Of a stretch of DNA of 64,000 bases, positions 44,591 through 56,134 are shown in pieces; positions within the stretch are counted from its first letter, which is position 1; each line of letters begins with the position of its first letter. Location of the stretch: positions 64,501 to 128,500 of the forward strand of contig JAJEKV010000384.1 in the NCBI GenBank assembly GCA_021234155.1. Reading direction: 5' to 3'. Source of the stretch: Isoetes taiwanensis. Lineage: Eukaryota; Streptophyta; Lycopodiopsida; Isoetales; Isoetaceae. Made by a program: the position numbers and the translations under genes. The notes beneath the pieces are model-generated. The model was not told the DNA's origin, ran no database searches, and was given only the letters and a program-made list of their open reading frames with translations.

Positions 44591-46333
44591 AAAGCAAGAG
44601 TGGCGGAAAAGAAAGAAAAGAGGGAAGGGGATTTTTGGTAGGGATATTTCACATTAAGGGATTAGGGTGCTTTCCAACAGGCGGGCATTCTCAAGATAGT
44701 ACATGCCATGGCATGGCACTACAAACCCTAGAATTTTCGGATGTTTTGGTGCCCCATCCGGAAATATAAAAAGTACCTTGAGTTTGTGTGATATTGCATA
44801 TCCTGGGGTTCTCCCGTTCTCACTACCACTATCTGGTTAAAATCATGAACAACAGACTATGCAATTATGTGGTAAGTTTCTCTAAGACCGATTCCACTAT
44901 CATCATTTGGTGGGTGGCTTTTAGCAACTAGGCAATCAAATGATGTGGTTTAATAACTACTTCCTGTGAAGCGATTCTACTGTAGGAGGTTTAGGTTCGG
45001 ATTATGGTCGAGAAGGCATGAACTAGCAGCTAATTGCACACTAATCGTCAGTCAGATCCCCTTGACATTTTGGGAGCAAGAAAATACCGGGCACAAGATC
45101 TTGACACACAGCCCACCAGATCCATGGATTTAATCCATGATTTCTTTGTAATACGAAAGTTCTTCTATGGTAGTGGAATCCCAAAAGCAGCAATTACTTT
45201 GCTCTAATCGTGGCAATTTGGGTAAGTAGGGAAGCATCATAGTCGTAAGCGGAATCTCAACCTAAGTTCTTCTTGTGCATCACTTTCAGGCTTGTGCTTC
45301 AGAGAATCTTCCATAATGTCAATCTAGAGAATCAATAGAAGGAACTTGTGATGTTATATCCATTCTTTATTATTGGCAAATTGATTATTGAATAGATTTT
45401 TTGATGTATTTTGTTATGGGTTATTCCCAATCGAACCAGTAATGCAACGTAAACATAATACATTATATAGAAAGGTCAGAGGGCAACCCCGTTGCGTTAG
45501 CACCTTCTTTGTCATTATACGCTCGAGGAACTACGAGCTTCATTTTTGGATAGGGCAAAGGGCTATTTGGTATCTCTAGCATATCCTTAGCATAGTTAAA
45601 GATGTGATGGTTAAGGTTATTGCATATTTGGTCGTCGTGTTACTCTATTCTTTACAGAAAGGTAAGGATTATATAAAACATTTACCATTGTGCATGACAG
45701 AGCTTGTTGTTTGGCACTTATGGTTAGGTCGATCTCCCCCATCAAATTGTCTTTTAGGTACAATAGCACTTCCTCACCTCATCATATTGATTCATTGCGC
45801 ACCTAGATCTCCCAAGAATGTCATTTGTTGTTGTTTCATATAATTTACCCATGCTAAAGAGTGACAAAGCAGTTCTAGCAAATATCTTAGCCATATGTAC
45901 ATGGTCTAATTAATATCTATTTAGCACAAAGGTATGTCCAACAATTTAAATTCTCATGCTCTTATGATCCTAACATGTATCACTGACTTTGGCTTTCACT
46001 GTGTGTTGCTTTCAGACAACAAGAGATTATTCATACCTCTGGCCGAAGCAAGGGAAGTTCTTCTATCTCTGTTGAAAGCCACATTCATGTAATAACATTC
46101 AGCACCAACATGTTAGACTCCATGGACTAATTGAGGATAGAGTAAAAAGGTTCAACCAAGATAACCTCTTTTGCTACATCTACATTTTTGCGAATGAAAA
46201 TTCCACTAAAAAGAACTCCACGGGTGGCTGCAACATGGTACAAAAAATGTACTCCCAAAAAGTTTGCTTGCCTCTCTCATTCTCTTCTACTTGGCATGCA
46301 TAGCAACGACAAATGCTGGCAATAATAACATTA
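44591..46333. other. No gene recognised
   Basis: Just right of the fragment there is a promoter-like and 5' UTR-like stretch. Beyond it, up to the Helitron end at 46334, only short frames without domain signal occur (45388-45579, 45604-45843). Confidence 0.4.
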
Positions 46334-46375
46334 CTAGAAATGGTGCCCAGCGTTGTTGGGCATAAACTAAGAACT
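46334..46375 (-). mobile_element. Second Helitron 3' terminus
   Basis: On the - strand: stem-loop TGCCCAACAACGCTGGGCA, a 5-6 base spacer, CTAG, then T. This matches the 3' end of the Helitron at 48567 and the general Helitron rule (hairpin, CTRR, insertion 5' of T). The body should extend to the right, but its 5' TC end could not be placed. Confidence 0.6.
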
Positions 46376-46435
46376 TTAAATAATATTTGAGCAATTGTTA
46401 TAATAACTCATATTTACAAAATTACACAATGAATC

Positions 46436-46990
46436 TTTCCACCTTCCCCTTCCTTTTCTTCTTTTCCTTTTGCCCTTTTCGCTTTTCCCTTTTCTATTTT
46501 CTTTTTTCATTTTTCCTTTTAATTGTCCATCTTTTTTTTCATTTTCCTCCTCCCTATTTTTCCTTTTTCTTTTCCTTCCCTTTTCTCCGATTTTTGTTTT
46601 ACCTTTTTTTTCCCTTTTCGTTTTGCTTTCCTCTCCTTTTTTCCCTTTGCCCTTTCCCCTTACACGTGCCCTTTTCCCATTCCTCGGTTTTCCCTTTCCA
46701 CTTTTTCTATGTTCTCTCATTTCAACTTCCCGTTTCTCCTTTTTCCTTTTTCCCTTTTGCCCTTCTCCGCTCTTCCCTTTTTTCTATTCTTATTTTCCAT
46801 TTTCCCTTTCGCGTATCCCTTTTTCCTTTTTTTTCAAATCCTGGTGCTCCCTTTCCCCTTTTCCATTTTTCCTTTTCCTATGTTTTCTCTTGCATTTTTT
46901 CTTTTTCCCTTTTGATCTTCTCCCTTTTCTCTTTTTTTCCATTCTCGTTTTCCTATTCTCTTTTTTCCTTTCTTATTTTCCTTTACTATT
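46436..46990 (+). repeat. Long pyrimidine-rich tract
   Basis: About 550 bases of mostly C and T on the + strand, with CCCTTTTTCC-like units and few interruptions. The Phe/Pro/Ser-rich frames on + and Lys/Glu/Gly/Arg-rich frames on - are artefacts. It is strand-asymmetric enough to be a candidate for triplex structure. Confidence 0.9.
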
Positions 46991-46999
46991 TTCCACTTG

Positions 47000-47359
47000 G
47001 CTGTTGAAAATGGAAAATGAAGAAGTGTATTTGCCTTACTAGAGCATCTTTGCCCCAAATCTATTTGTTCCATGATCGGCATGATACCTATTAATGCCTA
47101 TCCATGACCAAACAATAGGTCAGTTGCATGATCTATGTAAAAATCTAAGAATACGTGAAGCCCCAAAAAAGGGGCCCTGGGGAGGGGTGTGTGTAAAATA
47201 AATCGTACATTAAATGACTTGCACATGACCTGCGAATCAAGAGAATGTTCCGAGCCCCCATACAACACTATTAACACAAGGGTTTGCCCCTTCAGGCAAC
47301 AACTCAAAAACTATAAGAAACTATTAACAAGAACAACAAATAACCACATTAAAAATCAG
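47000..47359. other. No gene recognised
   Basis: Mixed sequence to the left of the LINE fragment. No clear signal; it might include more degenerate LINE sequence. Confidence 0.35.
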
Positions 47360-48566
47360 AGCACATTTGCAAATTCAACAAGGTCTCTTACCACACTTTG
47401 GGATGCCTCCATCAGTTACGGGTCACCGCAGGCTGGAAAGCCACGTATTCAATGCAAAACAACAATCACAAGGCAGTAGTTGTATGCATGGGGTCACCAG
47501 CACACTTGTTCAGGGGCCTTGGTTGAACCGGTCCTCCTCTATGGGGCAGAAGTGTGGGGACCAGTGATATCCATCACCACTTGGAACAATCTAGAGCAGT
47601 GTGAAGGCCTTCTTGGCCCGCACCTTTGGGAGTGAAATCCACGGTCCCATATCGGATCTTGCTCCGTAAGGCAGGCTTCCTTCCATTCTGAGAGGGTCGC
47701 TTTGGAACGTCACATTATTTACTTCCCGAAGGTGGTGGCTATGGATGAAGCTTCGGCTGCCCAACCTTGCTTTGGCAAAGTGGGCGATGGGACCACAGAT
47801 GACTCAAAGCCCTGCTGGAAAGACAAGCAAGCCCAGTGGTTCTCGCGATGGAATGTGCAGGCACACAGGTGTGGACCAGTGCATACACCGAAGGAACGCG
47901 CTGCCTTGAAGCAGTACTTGGATGCTTGCTTCATGGCCAAGCTTTGGGATGTAGAGGCCCCATCACATGTCAAGGTGGCAAATTATCGATAGCGGTGTTA
48001 ATCCCATGCTCACGAGGGGCCCACACCACTACCTGCGCACCCATCTACCCATGAAAAAGCGCAGGGTGATTGCTTCCATTCGCAACAGTGCACACCACCT
48101 CCGCATTGAGACAGGGAGATGGATTCGGGAGCCGCGGGAGGACAGAGTCTGTCAGTCTTTGTCAACAAAGCGCCATTGAGGATGAAAGTCACGCCCTCCG
48201 AGGCCTGTCCGCATTTGAGCATATCCGGCTCGGTATGCTTTCGGTTAGTTGTGCCCCATCGCCCCGCATGAGCTCTTGAGCCACGGCCTCTGTAGGCTTG
48301 TTGGGATCGTACCTTCGAGAGGTAATGGATCTGGCAAGACTCGATTATGCCCCCCGTCCAGACATTAACCCAAAATTTGTACTTGTGATTATGTATATAA
48401 TCGTGCGGTATGTAAGCATCCTTATTGCTACTAAGGTTTTTCCCGAAAACCCTTCGGGCGGGGGGTTTTAATCTGGTAGTAATACTTTCTTTGCTCTCTC
48501 TTTGTACTTGGGTCCCATAGGCGGTTGCTCTCCGTGGACGATAAAATCATATTCTATTCTATTCTA
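47360..48566 (+). mobile_element. LINE fragment (non-L1 type) with TATTC tail
   Basis: The frames read LVEPVLLYGAEVWGPVIS (about 47520-47572), AFLARTFG, then RGSLWNVTLF / ERHIIYFPKVVAMDEA and DKQAQWFSRWNVQAH (about 47700-47870). Next come LKQYLDACFMAKLWDV and, near 48050-48220, KKRRVIASIRNSAHHLRIETG followed by EDESHALRGLSAFEHIR. These are hallmarks of the C-terminal end of certain non-LTR ORF2 proteins (LLYGAEVW; R-C--C--EDE-H). Frameshifts are frequent. The 3' end carries the pentamer tail TATTC (48551-48566), interrupted by the Helitron and resuming at 51607. The 5' part is missing. Confidence 0.7.
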
Positions 48567-51500
48567 CTAGTAGCGGTGCCCAGCGTTGCTGGGCACAAGT
48601 CAAAAATCTAATATAATTAAGCAAATCCATAAAAAGTATCATTGGGTTGTGAGTGAGGGCTCTTAAAATCTTTGGACTAACAATAACAAATGCTAAAGGT
48701 ATAGGAAGGCAAAAATGTTGCTCTAGATCTACACGTGTGTCGGAATGATTCATTGTGTATTTAAGCAATGTTAAGAATGTTATATAAGGATCAATTCTCT
48801 TGCTCCTTAATTTCAATCTCTCATACATCATGCACTTTCCATCAAATTATTCTATTTTTGCATCATGTGATGAGTTAGATTTAGCATGATGGTGCTCAAT
48901 AGGATGATGGGTTTTAGAATTTTGAATGCCTTTATACTTAGCAGCATGATGGTGTTTAGTTGTTCCTTCATAGTTAGAAAGTTAAAACAATTAATGCAGA
49001 ACCTTTTGAGTCTCCTAAGTCTGCAATAGGAAAAAAAAAGGCATGTAATGTGGAACTTTTTGAGTCTCTTTAAGTCTACAATAGGCACAAAAGTCAAGGC
49101 CAGCCATGAGTTTCTTAAGTCATATTGTGCACCTTAGAGTAAACTCCCATTAAAATAATATAATCCAACGGTCACAATAGAATGTCTACATTTGAAATGT
49201 TATTGTCAATGCGTGAGGTAACTATAATATACCTTTCATGCAAGCATCCAAACAATGAAAATAAAATGGTTTGTATACACGTTTCCGATGCTCATCAGAT
49301 CATGTGGATGTTTCTTTCCATGCTCAACACAAATAGGCCACTTTCAACCTTTGGTGCCTTGTATAGCAGTTCCAACTGCCTCATGAATATGCGACATTAA
49401 ACTGCTAGGCTGAAAGTCACCTTCTCAATGAGACATTGTCTCGAGAGAGCACATGCCTTAGCCATCTGCATACTTGTGCATCCTACTGCAGCATAAACAA
49501 AATGCTAGCATTCATCTGCAAGGTTTATCCAAGCCTCCAAAAAGCATACCATAAAAACAATTGGGAGGCAAATGCCTGCAATAAATCCAATAATTAGAAG
49601 TAAAAGAAACCTATGCAAGGACTAAACATATGCAAACATTTTATGCGACAAACATCAATAAAATTATCAAACACACTAATTCATAATAGTTTGCACCTCA
49701 ATCAATCCCATTGATTTTTACAAATGCAAGTTTTACAGCTTTTAGAATTGCAAAAGCATCCAACATAATTCTGCAGGATCAACAACTACAGCTGGCAGGA
49801 TCAACAACTACAGCTCGTAAGCTTCTGCAAAGAAGATGAACACGGTCACTGTATGCAACAGCTTTTTAAAGTCCTAAAACACCATAAGACATCCTGAATA
49901 CACCACCTAGTGATTTATGAATTTGTCACCCAAATATCCCCTGGATAGGAAATCATCATTGGTCTAAGACAATATAATTTTTAAAGAATTACATCGCAGA
50001 AGAATGGAATGGCAAACCTCAGGATCAAGTATTCCGAAAACATATGCTTCGCTTCATTTTGGCCACGCCGTTGGTAATTTTTTCCATGGAAATCGGCTTC
50101 CTCTCAAAATTCATGTCTTCAAATTTCCATGTTACAGCCTCAGTTTGTGAGAAACAGCACCCAAAATGGCTTGTCAGACATTAACAAAGGCCAATCAGGA
50201 ATGTCAAGTGTTCCAAAGTTGTGATGTGTCTGTTGAATAGTAGACTGCTCTTGAAGACTCAACAATTGCAGAGTAATTATCTGAAGAGCCTGAATTAGTT
50301 GCAGTGTGCTGCATTCCTTTAGTCAGGACCTTGCCAGACAAAAAATGTATCGGTTGAGTGGTTGAAACTCTGCCAAGTTATACTTTGGCTGGAAATACCT
50401 GTATAGACATAGCAGAAAAAAAAAATTACTCGTCACAGAAGCTATCAAAGTTATTTCCACCTACCGGATTCTGTCGTGGCCTATTATTGCATGAAACATC
50501 GCATTGAACCAGAAGAATCGCTGGTATGAAAGCTCTTCGAATGAGAAAATGCTAGCAAAACCTTAGAATTTGTATCAGCATTTTGCATCATGACAAAGCC
50601 ATCCACATTATAAGCAGCCATATGGACATAGTACATCTGAAGAAATCCGAATACATGTAAGCACCTTTGAATTTTGGCTCTCAAACCAGTTTTCATCACT
50701 TGGCTTCGAACTGCAGTTGTGTAAGCCATATTGGCAAGAGAAAAACTCATGGGCACTCTCGTCAAATTTTTTCTGCAGAAAGCAATCAGAATTCCACAGC
50801 ATTAGGTTGCCTGTCTGCTATTTTATTTGCCAACCGGAACAAAGCAGGCAGTACAAAGGCTGCCAAGATTGAGCAGAAATCTTAATGGCTTCAGAATGAT
50901 GAAGCATGCATACAGAGTACACATTTTGCTGAGAAAAGAAGCTACCCACCTCCCCTTTTCCTGCCGCATGCCTTTGCCAGGAGTCCTCTCTCCAAAACCA
51001 GCTTTTAGATAGTCTTCCGGAACAGTGATCAAATATGCTGTCGGAATAGAAGTGGTAGAAATAGCTAGAAGCCGAGTCTCGATGCAAAATTTCTCGTTTT
51101 AGCTTTGTGGGCTGAGGGTTTCCCCTACGATTTGAATCAAAGCACAGTGTTAAAAGTACTCCATTGCCGTTTTGCATCATTTATATGCGGTACTCGTTTT
51201 ATATAGACCTCTTCAATCTGTAGGTTAGGTACCGGCATGTAGGAGCACCTTCGTGTAGATTGCCATGGGCAAAACCGAGAACAGAGGAAGACAGAAAATT
51301 TTGGAGCGGAAACGAAAAGAGCTCTAAGAAGAAAGCTTATCAGCATCCATACCCAAGTTACTGGAATATATTCAGGCTTCTGTTCTTCTCTCCTCCTAGA
51401 TCCCAGGGCATGAGGCAGAGCATAGCGGAATTCCTGGCTCGTCATATCTCGACCACCAACTAAACAAACCCTAGCGTGAGAGAAAACGGGCCATAGCCAA

Positions 51501-51606
51501 CGCAAGCTTTTTTTGTTAAAGCATTCTGACCGTCGAATGGGCCAAACGAACGTGGGCCGTCCGATCTAGGGCATGATACAACACTGGATAACATTATAAT
51601 ATAGGA
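48567..51606 (-). mobile_element. Non-autonomous Helitron, 3.04 kb, with gene-like fragments
   Basis: On the - strand the 5' end is TCCTATATTATAATG (from 51606). The 3' end is a stem-loop TGCCCAGCAACGCTGGGCA, spacer CCGCTA (partly paired), CTAG ending at 48567. Flanks are A on the 5' side and T on the 3' side, both within a TAGAA (TATTC) microsatellite whose register is restored if the element is removed. No Rep/helicase is encoded. Inside, the - strand has a gene-5'-like segment (CTAGGGTTTGTTTAG, then MTSQEFRYALPHALGSRRRE at 51442 leftwards) ending at a GTAACT donor. Another exon-like block near 50950-51032 reads EDYLKAGFGERTPGKGMRQE before a GTAGCT donor. These look like captured exons of genes I do not recognise. 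Confidence 0.82.
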
Positions 51607-51650
51607 TTCTATTCTATTCTATTCTATTCTATTCTATTCTATTCTATTCT
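51607..51650 (+). repeat. TATTC pentamer array (second half of the LINE tail)
   Basis: About eight pentamers (TTCTATTCTATTC...). It continues in phase from the short pentamer run at 48551-48566 if the Helitron is removed. Confidence 0.9.
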
Positions 51651-52192
51651 TAACTAACAAGAAAAGCTAGATATAATGAAAAATGTTTTCAAAAACATAT
51701 ATGATAACAACAACTAGCATGTGAAAGCATTCAAAATTAATATTGAAAAATAGTAATGTAAAAACTGTCTCATAAATTAATAACTTCAAGAAACCCTGTA
51801 AAATATAAGATGCCTATAACTAAATAAGTTATGAACTAGCAATGGTTTTGCAAAATCAATCTACGTGTAAAACACATCTTCCACACTAATGATGATTTCA
51901 CAAAACTATTGGACGATGTAGAATTGATGTAATTAAACATGGTATGGACTAGTAATGATTTTGCAAACTTAATGTATGCTTATAAATCATCTTACAAAGT
52001 AATGATGATTTTTTGAAACTATTGTAAACTTTGGAATTAGTATAAAAAATATGACATGAACTACTAACGATTTTGCAAAACCATAAAAAACACATGGTTT
52101 TACATTGACATTGTGAAATGTCGGTAAAAAAACCATATGTATACTAGTTTTCACGCTGATTATTAATGCGAAGTTCATTTTGGGGCCCTTAT
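51651..52192 (-). repeat. Dispersed AT-rich repeat, right-end copy 2
   Basis: Collinear with 29650-30114: AAACATATATGATAACAAC, CAACTAGCATGTGAAAGCAT and AATATTGAAAAAT. It ends with ATTATTAATGCGAAGTTCATTTT followed by GGGGCCCTTATGT, a degenerate form of the GGGGGCCTTGT terminus. Several internal segments (ATGAACTAGCAATGGTTTTGCAAAA, TAATGATGATTT) repeat within the copy. Confidence 0.55.
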
Positions 52193-52243
52193 GTCACCGG
52201 CAAATTTAACGGTATCTGCAGACGGAAATAAGGAAGCCATAAC

Positions 52244-53349
52244 TCAATAAAAAAATGCCTCGATCTCCCAGACGCTCTTGGAAAGTTGGACTTGGCTTTC
52301 CTTTTCTCTCGGCTTCTTTGGAGCGGCCCAGGGCTTCTCTGGCCCGGCTTGAGTGTCCGCTTGGATGGCCGCCCACCTCGCTACAAGCATTGACCTTATT
52401 TGCCCTGATAGTAGGAGTTGTAAGCCTCCCACTTCTTCATGAATTCTTTGTACTCCTTGACTTCTCGTAGACCACGATAGGGTCTATCACTTATGACTCC
52501 CAAGCAGGTCGAGGCGCTTCTTGGAGTCCTTCTCCTAAGCGGTAGAGGGGGGGCACCTGCACTGCCGATTCCGCTCTCCCTACTCCCGGGCTGGCTGGTC
52601 CCCTTACATTTGCTTGGAGGAACTCCCTACCTCCGGTTTGGGTTGAAGTCCTCGCCGCCTGAATAACCCGGAGGAGGCCGGCTGGGCTGGCTGGCCGTTC
52701 CTTGATGACTACCTTGACGTTCGGGGTCTTCTTCGCCTTTCGCTTGGGCTCCTCCACGCCTTTGCCCTTCCACTTCTTTTTTTCGGCCCTCAAGATCACG
52801 AGCTAGGGCCGAGGGCATAATCTTCCGTCGAGGAGAGAAGTCATGGCTACACAGAGAGCGCGATAGAAACCGGGAGGGAAGACCATCACGACCTTGCAGC
52901 CCAGCAGACTCAAGCTTAATGTCATGCAACGTCAACAAAAAGGAGCAACCAAGCTAGGCAACTACAAAGCACCTAAGGCTGACCATGACGAGCTTCCAAC
53001 TCCCTTGCACCAGCAGGAGAACTTTCATCGGTTCCAAAAAGTAGGAGACCATATGATGGGGAGGATCGATGGAGTCGAAGAAACAATAACGGATCCAGAG
53101 TCGTCCTTTAGCTGCCAAGACAAAGAGTTCAAGACGAAAGATCTTTTTCAACGGTGCCACCTTCAGGCATGGAATAGATTTCAAGTGATCAACTACGCCA
53201 TCAAAGCCACCAGCAATGAGAGGCTTCTAATGAACAAAGTCAACCTCTACATCAAGGAGGAGCCACCGTCAAGGAGACCGAAGTATCGAGCGACTCGAAA
53301 GAACGTTACCTTGTTGCTTCAAGTAAGCAACGAGTGGATGAGCTTCTAG
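52244..53349. other. GC-richer coding-like segments, unrecognised
   Basis: The - strand between 52940 and 52250 has several overlapping frames rich in Lys, Arg, Glu and Pro (KKKWKGKGVEEPKRKAKK; PASPAGLLRVIQAARTS). The + strand at 52894-53349 has a 151-codon frame including VGDHMMGRIDGVEETITD. Base composition differs from the AT-rich flanks. A decayed retroelement gag is possible, but no diagnostic motif was seen. Confidence 0.25.
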
Positions 53350-55331
53350 CAAGCTCGAGGATCTAAGGCCATGGGGCCTAGTAGGTTAAATGTATGGATG
53401 GTAACATCCATATTGGGATTAGAGGCATTTCCAGATATTCTCGCTGAAAGGATTGCCCCAATATTGAGCTAAGCGTCAAGGATTGGGAAGGAAATGCAAA
53501 TGCATAGGAGTAACTAAAATTATACAAGATTGTTAACAGACATCCAACATATTGAAACCACTTGGTGAGATTGATCTCCTCGCTAAGAAGGATTCATTAC
53601 TAGGATAATTGTTGACCATGTATAAATGATCTAGTACCTCCAAAGAATAATCCAACCGAAAGAAAAGAAGTAATCTGTTACGATGGCATCAATTCGATTG
53701 GTAGGAATATTCCAAGAGTTTAAATAACTAAGGAAGGGGGAATCTCTAGAATATAAAAGAATAATACATGCAAGGTACATCTAAAATAAGAATTATAGTA
53801 ATCAAATAGTCTTTTGAGACAAAAGGAATTGTCATGATGACAAAACCTTGTGGTTTGGAATCGTTCTAACTAAGTAGGTAACCCATAACTATATTGAAAT
53901 AAATGATAACATAATATGTGCATCCATCTTAGATGGTTATATATGTTAACTAAGGCTAGTAAATTAATGCGCTAAGTAAGAAGCGTATAACCTCTTAAGG
54001 GGAGAGAATAGATATGACGTGTACAACGTCATTGAAGGGTGCAGGACCATTTTCTTTTCGAAGAAAGTGGGGGGGCTCAATCTTATGATTGAACGTACTC
54101 GCATCTTAGGGATTGAAGGGCCATCAAATTGACCGACCCGTAGAATAGAGTTCATTCCGCAATGGCCGGGCTTAATAGAGCGTAAGATAAATAGATACCT
54201 TAGTACTCGTGGAGGCCTTCAACGTGCGAGACTAACGTGGTAGCTAACTACACCAATGAAGTGGAGAAAAGTATGGGGAGCAATGCAACGGCCAAGTCAT
54301 CTCCAAATTACCGACGGCTCAATGGGTGGATCGTTCTAGCCTTAGGTAAGGTGTGCGCATGTATTATAAGCTTTAATGTGCCTTATTGATAAGTTAAATA
54401 TAGATCCTAATAACGCATAGAATTGCCGATGTATATGTATCATAGGAAAATAAGTTAAATAACAAACGATAATGTGAGGAGGTAGCATGTTAATTAATCC
54501 TTCGCAAAGATGCAATTCCTTCCAAGGATAGCTATATGACCTCGGGGTCCTTATAAAAATAAATAGGAAATAGAATCCGGATATACTTAAGTGCATCTTA
54601 GGGTTATATACTTCCAAGGGTAATGGGACCCAAGGAAGAGAACAAGAAGCACATCTAATTCTTGTGTATGATAATTAAAAACCTTGTCTATGTAACAATA
54701 GGTCTAAATCAGGGTTATTGTTTAAATAATCGCGATCTAAAAGTCGTTTAGAGTAAATATAATTGTACTATTGGAAGCAATATATCCATTTTACTACTAT
54801 AATGTTAATATAAAAATATTACCGTAAGGTAATTAATATAATTGCATGCATTAAGGGAAGTACAGCAGGATCATGCAGGGGTCCAACACTGTAATGTTTA
54901 CTTAAGACGTTAATGGATGCTAGCCGACATGCAACAGTTAGTGGAGGAAGCACGAAGACATCCTCTAGCAGCAAGAGGCCGGCAGAAGAGCATAGCGACA
55001 AGCTCTGCATCGACAAGGTCGAGATATGCCGATATGCAGATATGCTCGGCAAGGTCATCTCTGAAGTAATCGGCCATTAGAGTTATTTTGAGATTTTGAT
55101 TTATCCCAAATAGGGCACCCTTGAAATTCCACATCAGCATTTTCTATGGGCCAATGAGGTGAAAGCAATAGTTCATTTTATCCCACACTTACGTGGCACT
55201 ATTTTCTTAATGAATTTTGTTCCAACCACCATGTAACATTAAATATGCAAATTTTTGGGGCTTCATTAAATTAATCCTCGGCTTCACTAATTTTGAGCCC
55301 CAATTAACGGGGCTTTCCCTCCATTCCTTAC

Positions 55332-55332
<1 letters not shown>
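53350..55332. other. No gene recognised
   Basis: AT-rich DNA with short frames lacking domain signals. No array or element end was identified. Confidence 0.4.
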
Positions 55333-55367
<35 letters not shown>

Positions 55368-55376
55368 AAACCCTAA
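55333..55376 (+). repeat. Run of 44 A
   Basis: An uninterrupted poly(A) run that could be the tail of a retroposed copy ending here on the + strand, but no identifiable body is seen. The adjacent poly-Lys frame is an artefact. Confidence 0.9.
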
Positions 55377-55380
55377 GCTT

Positions 55381-55541
55381 AGCGGAATTCATTTTGATTG
55401 TTGCCGAAATTGGAGCGCTACAAGGTTTTCTTCTTGAATCCAATTTTATACACCAGTAACCTAGCGGAATTCATTTTGTTTGTTGCCGAAATCGGAGTGC
55501 TACAAGGTTTTCTTGAATCCAATTTTATACACCAGTAACCT
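55381..55541 (+). repeat. Two-copy tandem repeat, about 82 bp
   Basis: AGCGGAATTCATTTTG starts at 55381 and 55463. Copies differ by a TTC deletion and a few substitutions and end with ACACCAGTAACCTA. It lies just after the poly(A) run. Confidence 0.9.
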
Positions 55542-56134
55542 AAATTTTCAAATTTTCCATTGCTAAACATGCCAAGCATGCATGTTTTCGTGTTTAGGTA
55601 TCGGATTTCGCCTATTCTCGCTCCTCTTGGTACTTGATTAGCAGGTGCCATTGTGATTCTCTATTTTTTACAGGTTTTGGGAATCAAATTATTCATCTAT
55701 TCTGCTCTTCTCTTCTCTTAGATTTAGGATGCTTATTATTTAATTATACAAACGAAGTGGATTGTTACAATTCTATTTTCTTTTTCTTTTTTTGTATATC
55801 AGGATATGAGAGTACAACATATCATTGTTGAGCACATTTCTGATCCAAAAGGGTGATTCTGTCTGCAACGAAATTCAAGCAAGGAAACAACTTCATTGGT
55901 ATATTAGATTTACATTTTCTATTGCAATTCTATAGATGTCTAGATTTTTGCTAATCACTAGAACATCAATTTAAGATTCTAAAATTACAGCAGAACCTTA
56001 GCCAGCTTGTGCATGATTTAGGCTAAGCAAAATTTTAAGCATGGTTTGTGCATATTGTCGTTGTTTATTTCATAGCTTCTTATATGGTGCATTAGTTGTT
56101 TGAGCACTTATACTTCTCACTGTTGTTGTAGATT
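55542..56134 (+). other. 5' flank of the unknown two-exon gene
   Basis: AT-rich sequence upstream of the gene. An acceptor-like CTCACTGTTGTTGTAG lies three bases before the ATG at 56135, suggesting a 5'-UTR intron. Confidence 0.35.

Noticed and set aside
46376-47082. Phe/Pro-rich frames (up to 206 codons) on + and Lys-rich frames on -
   Set aside because: Artefacts of the 550-base pyrimidine tract.
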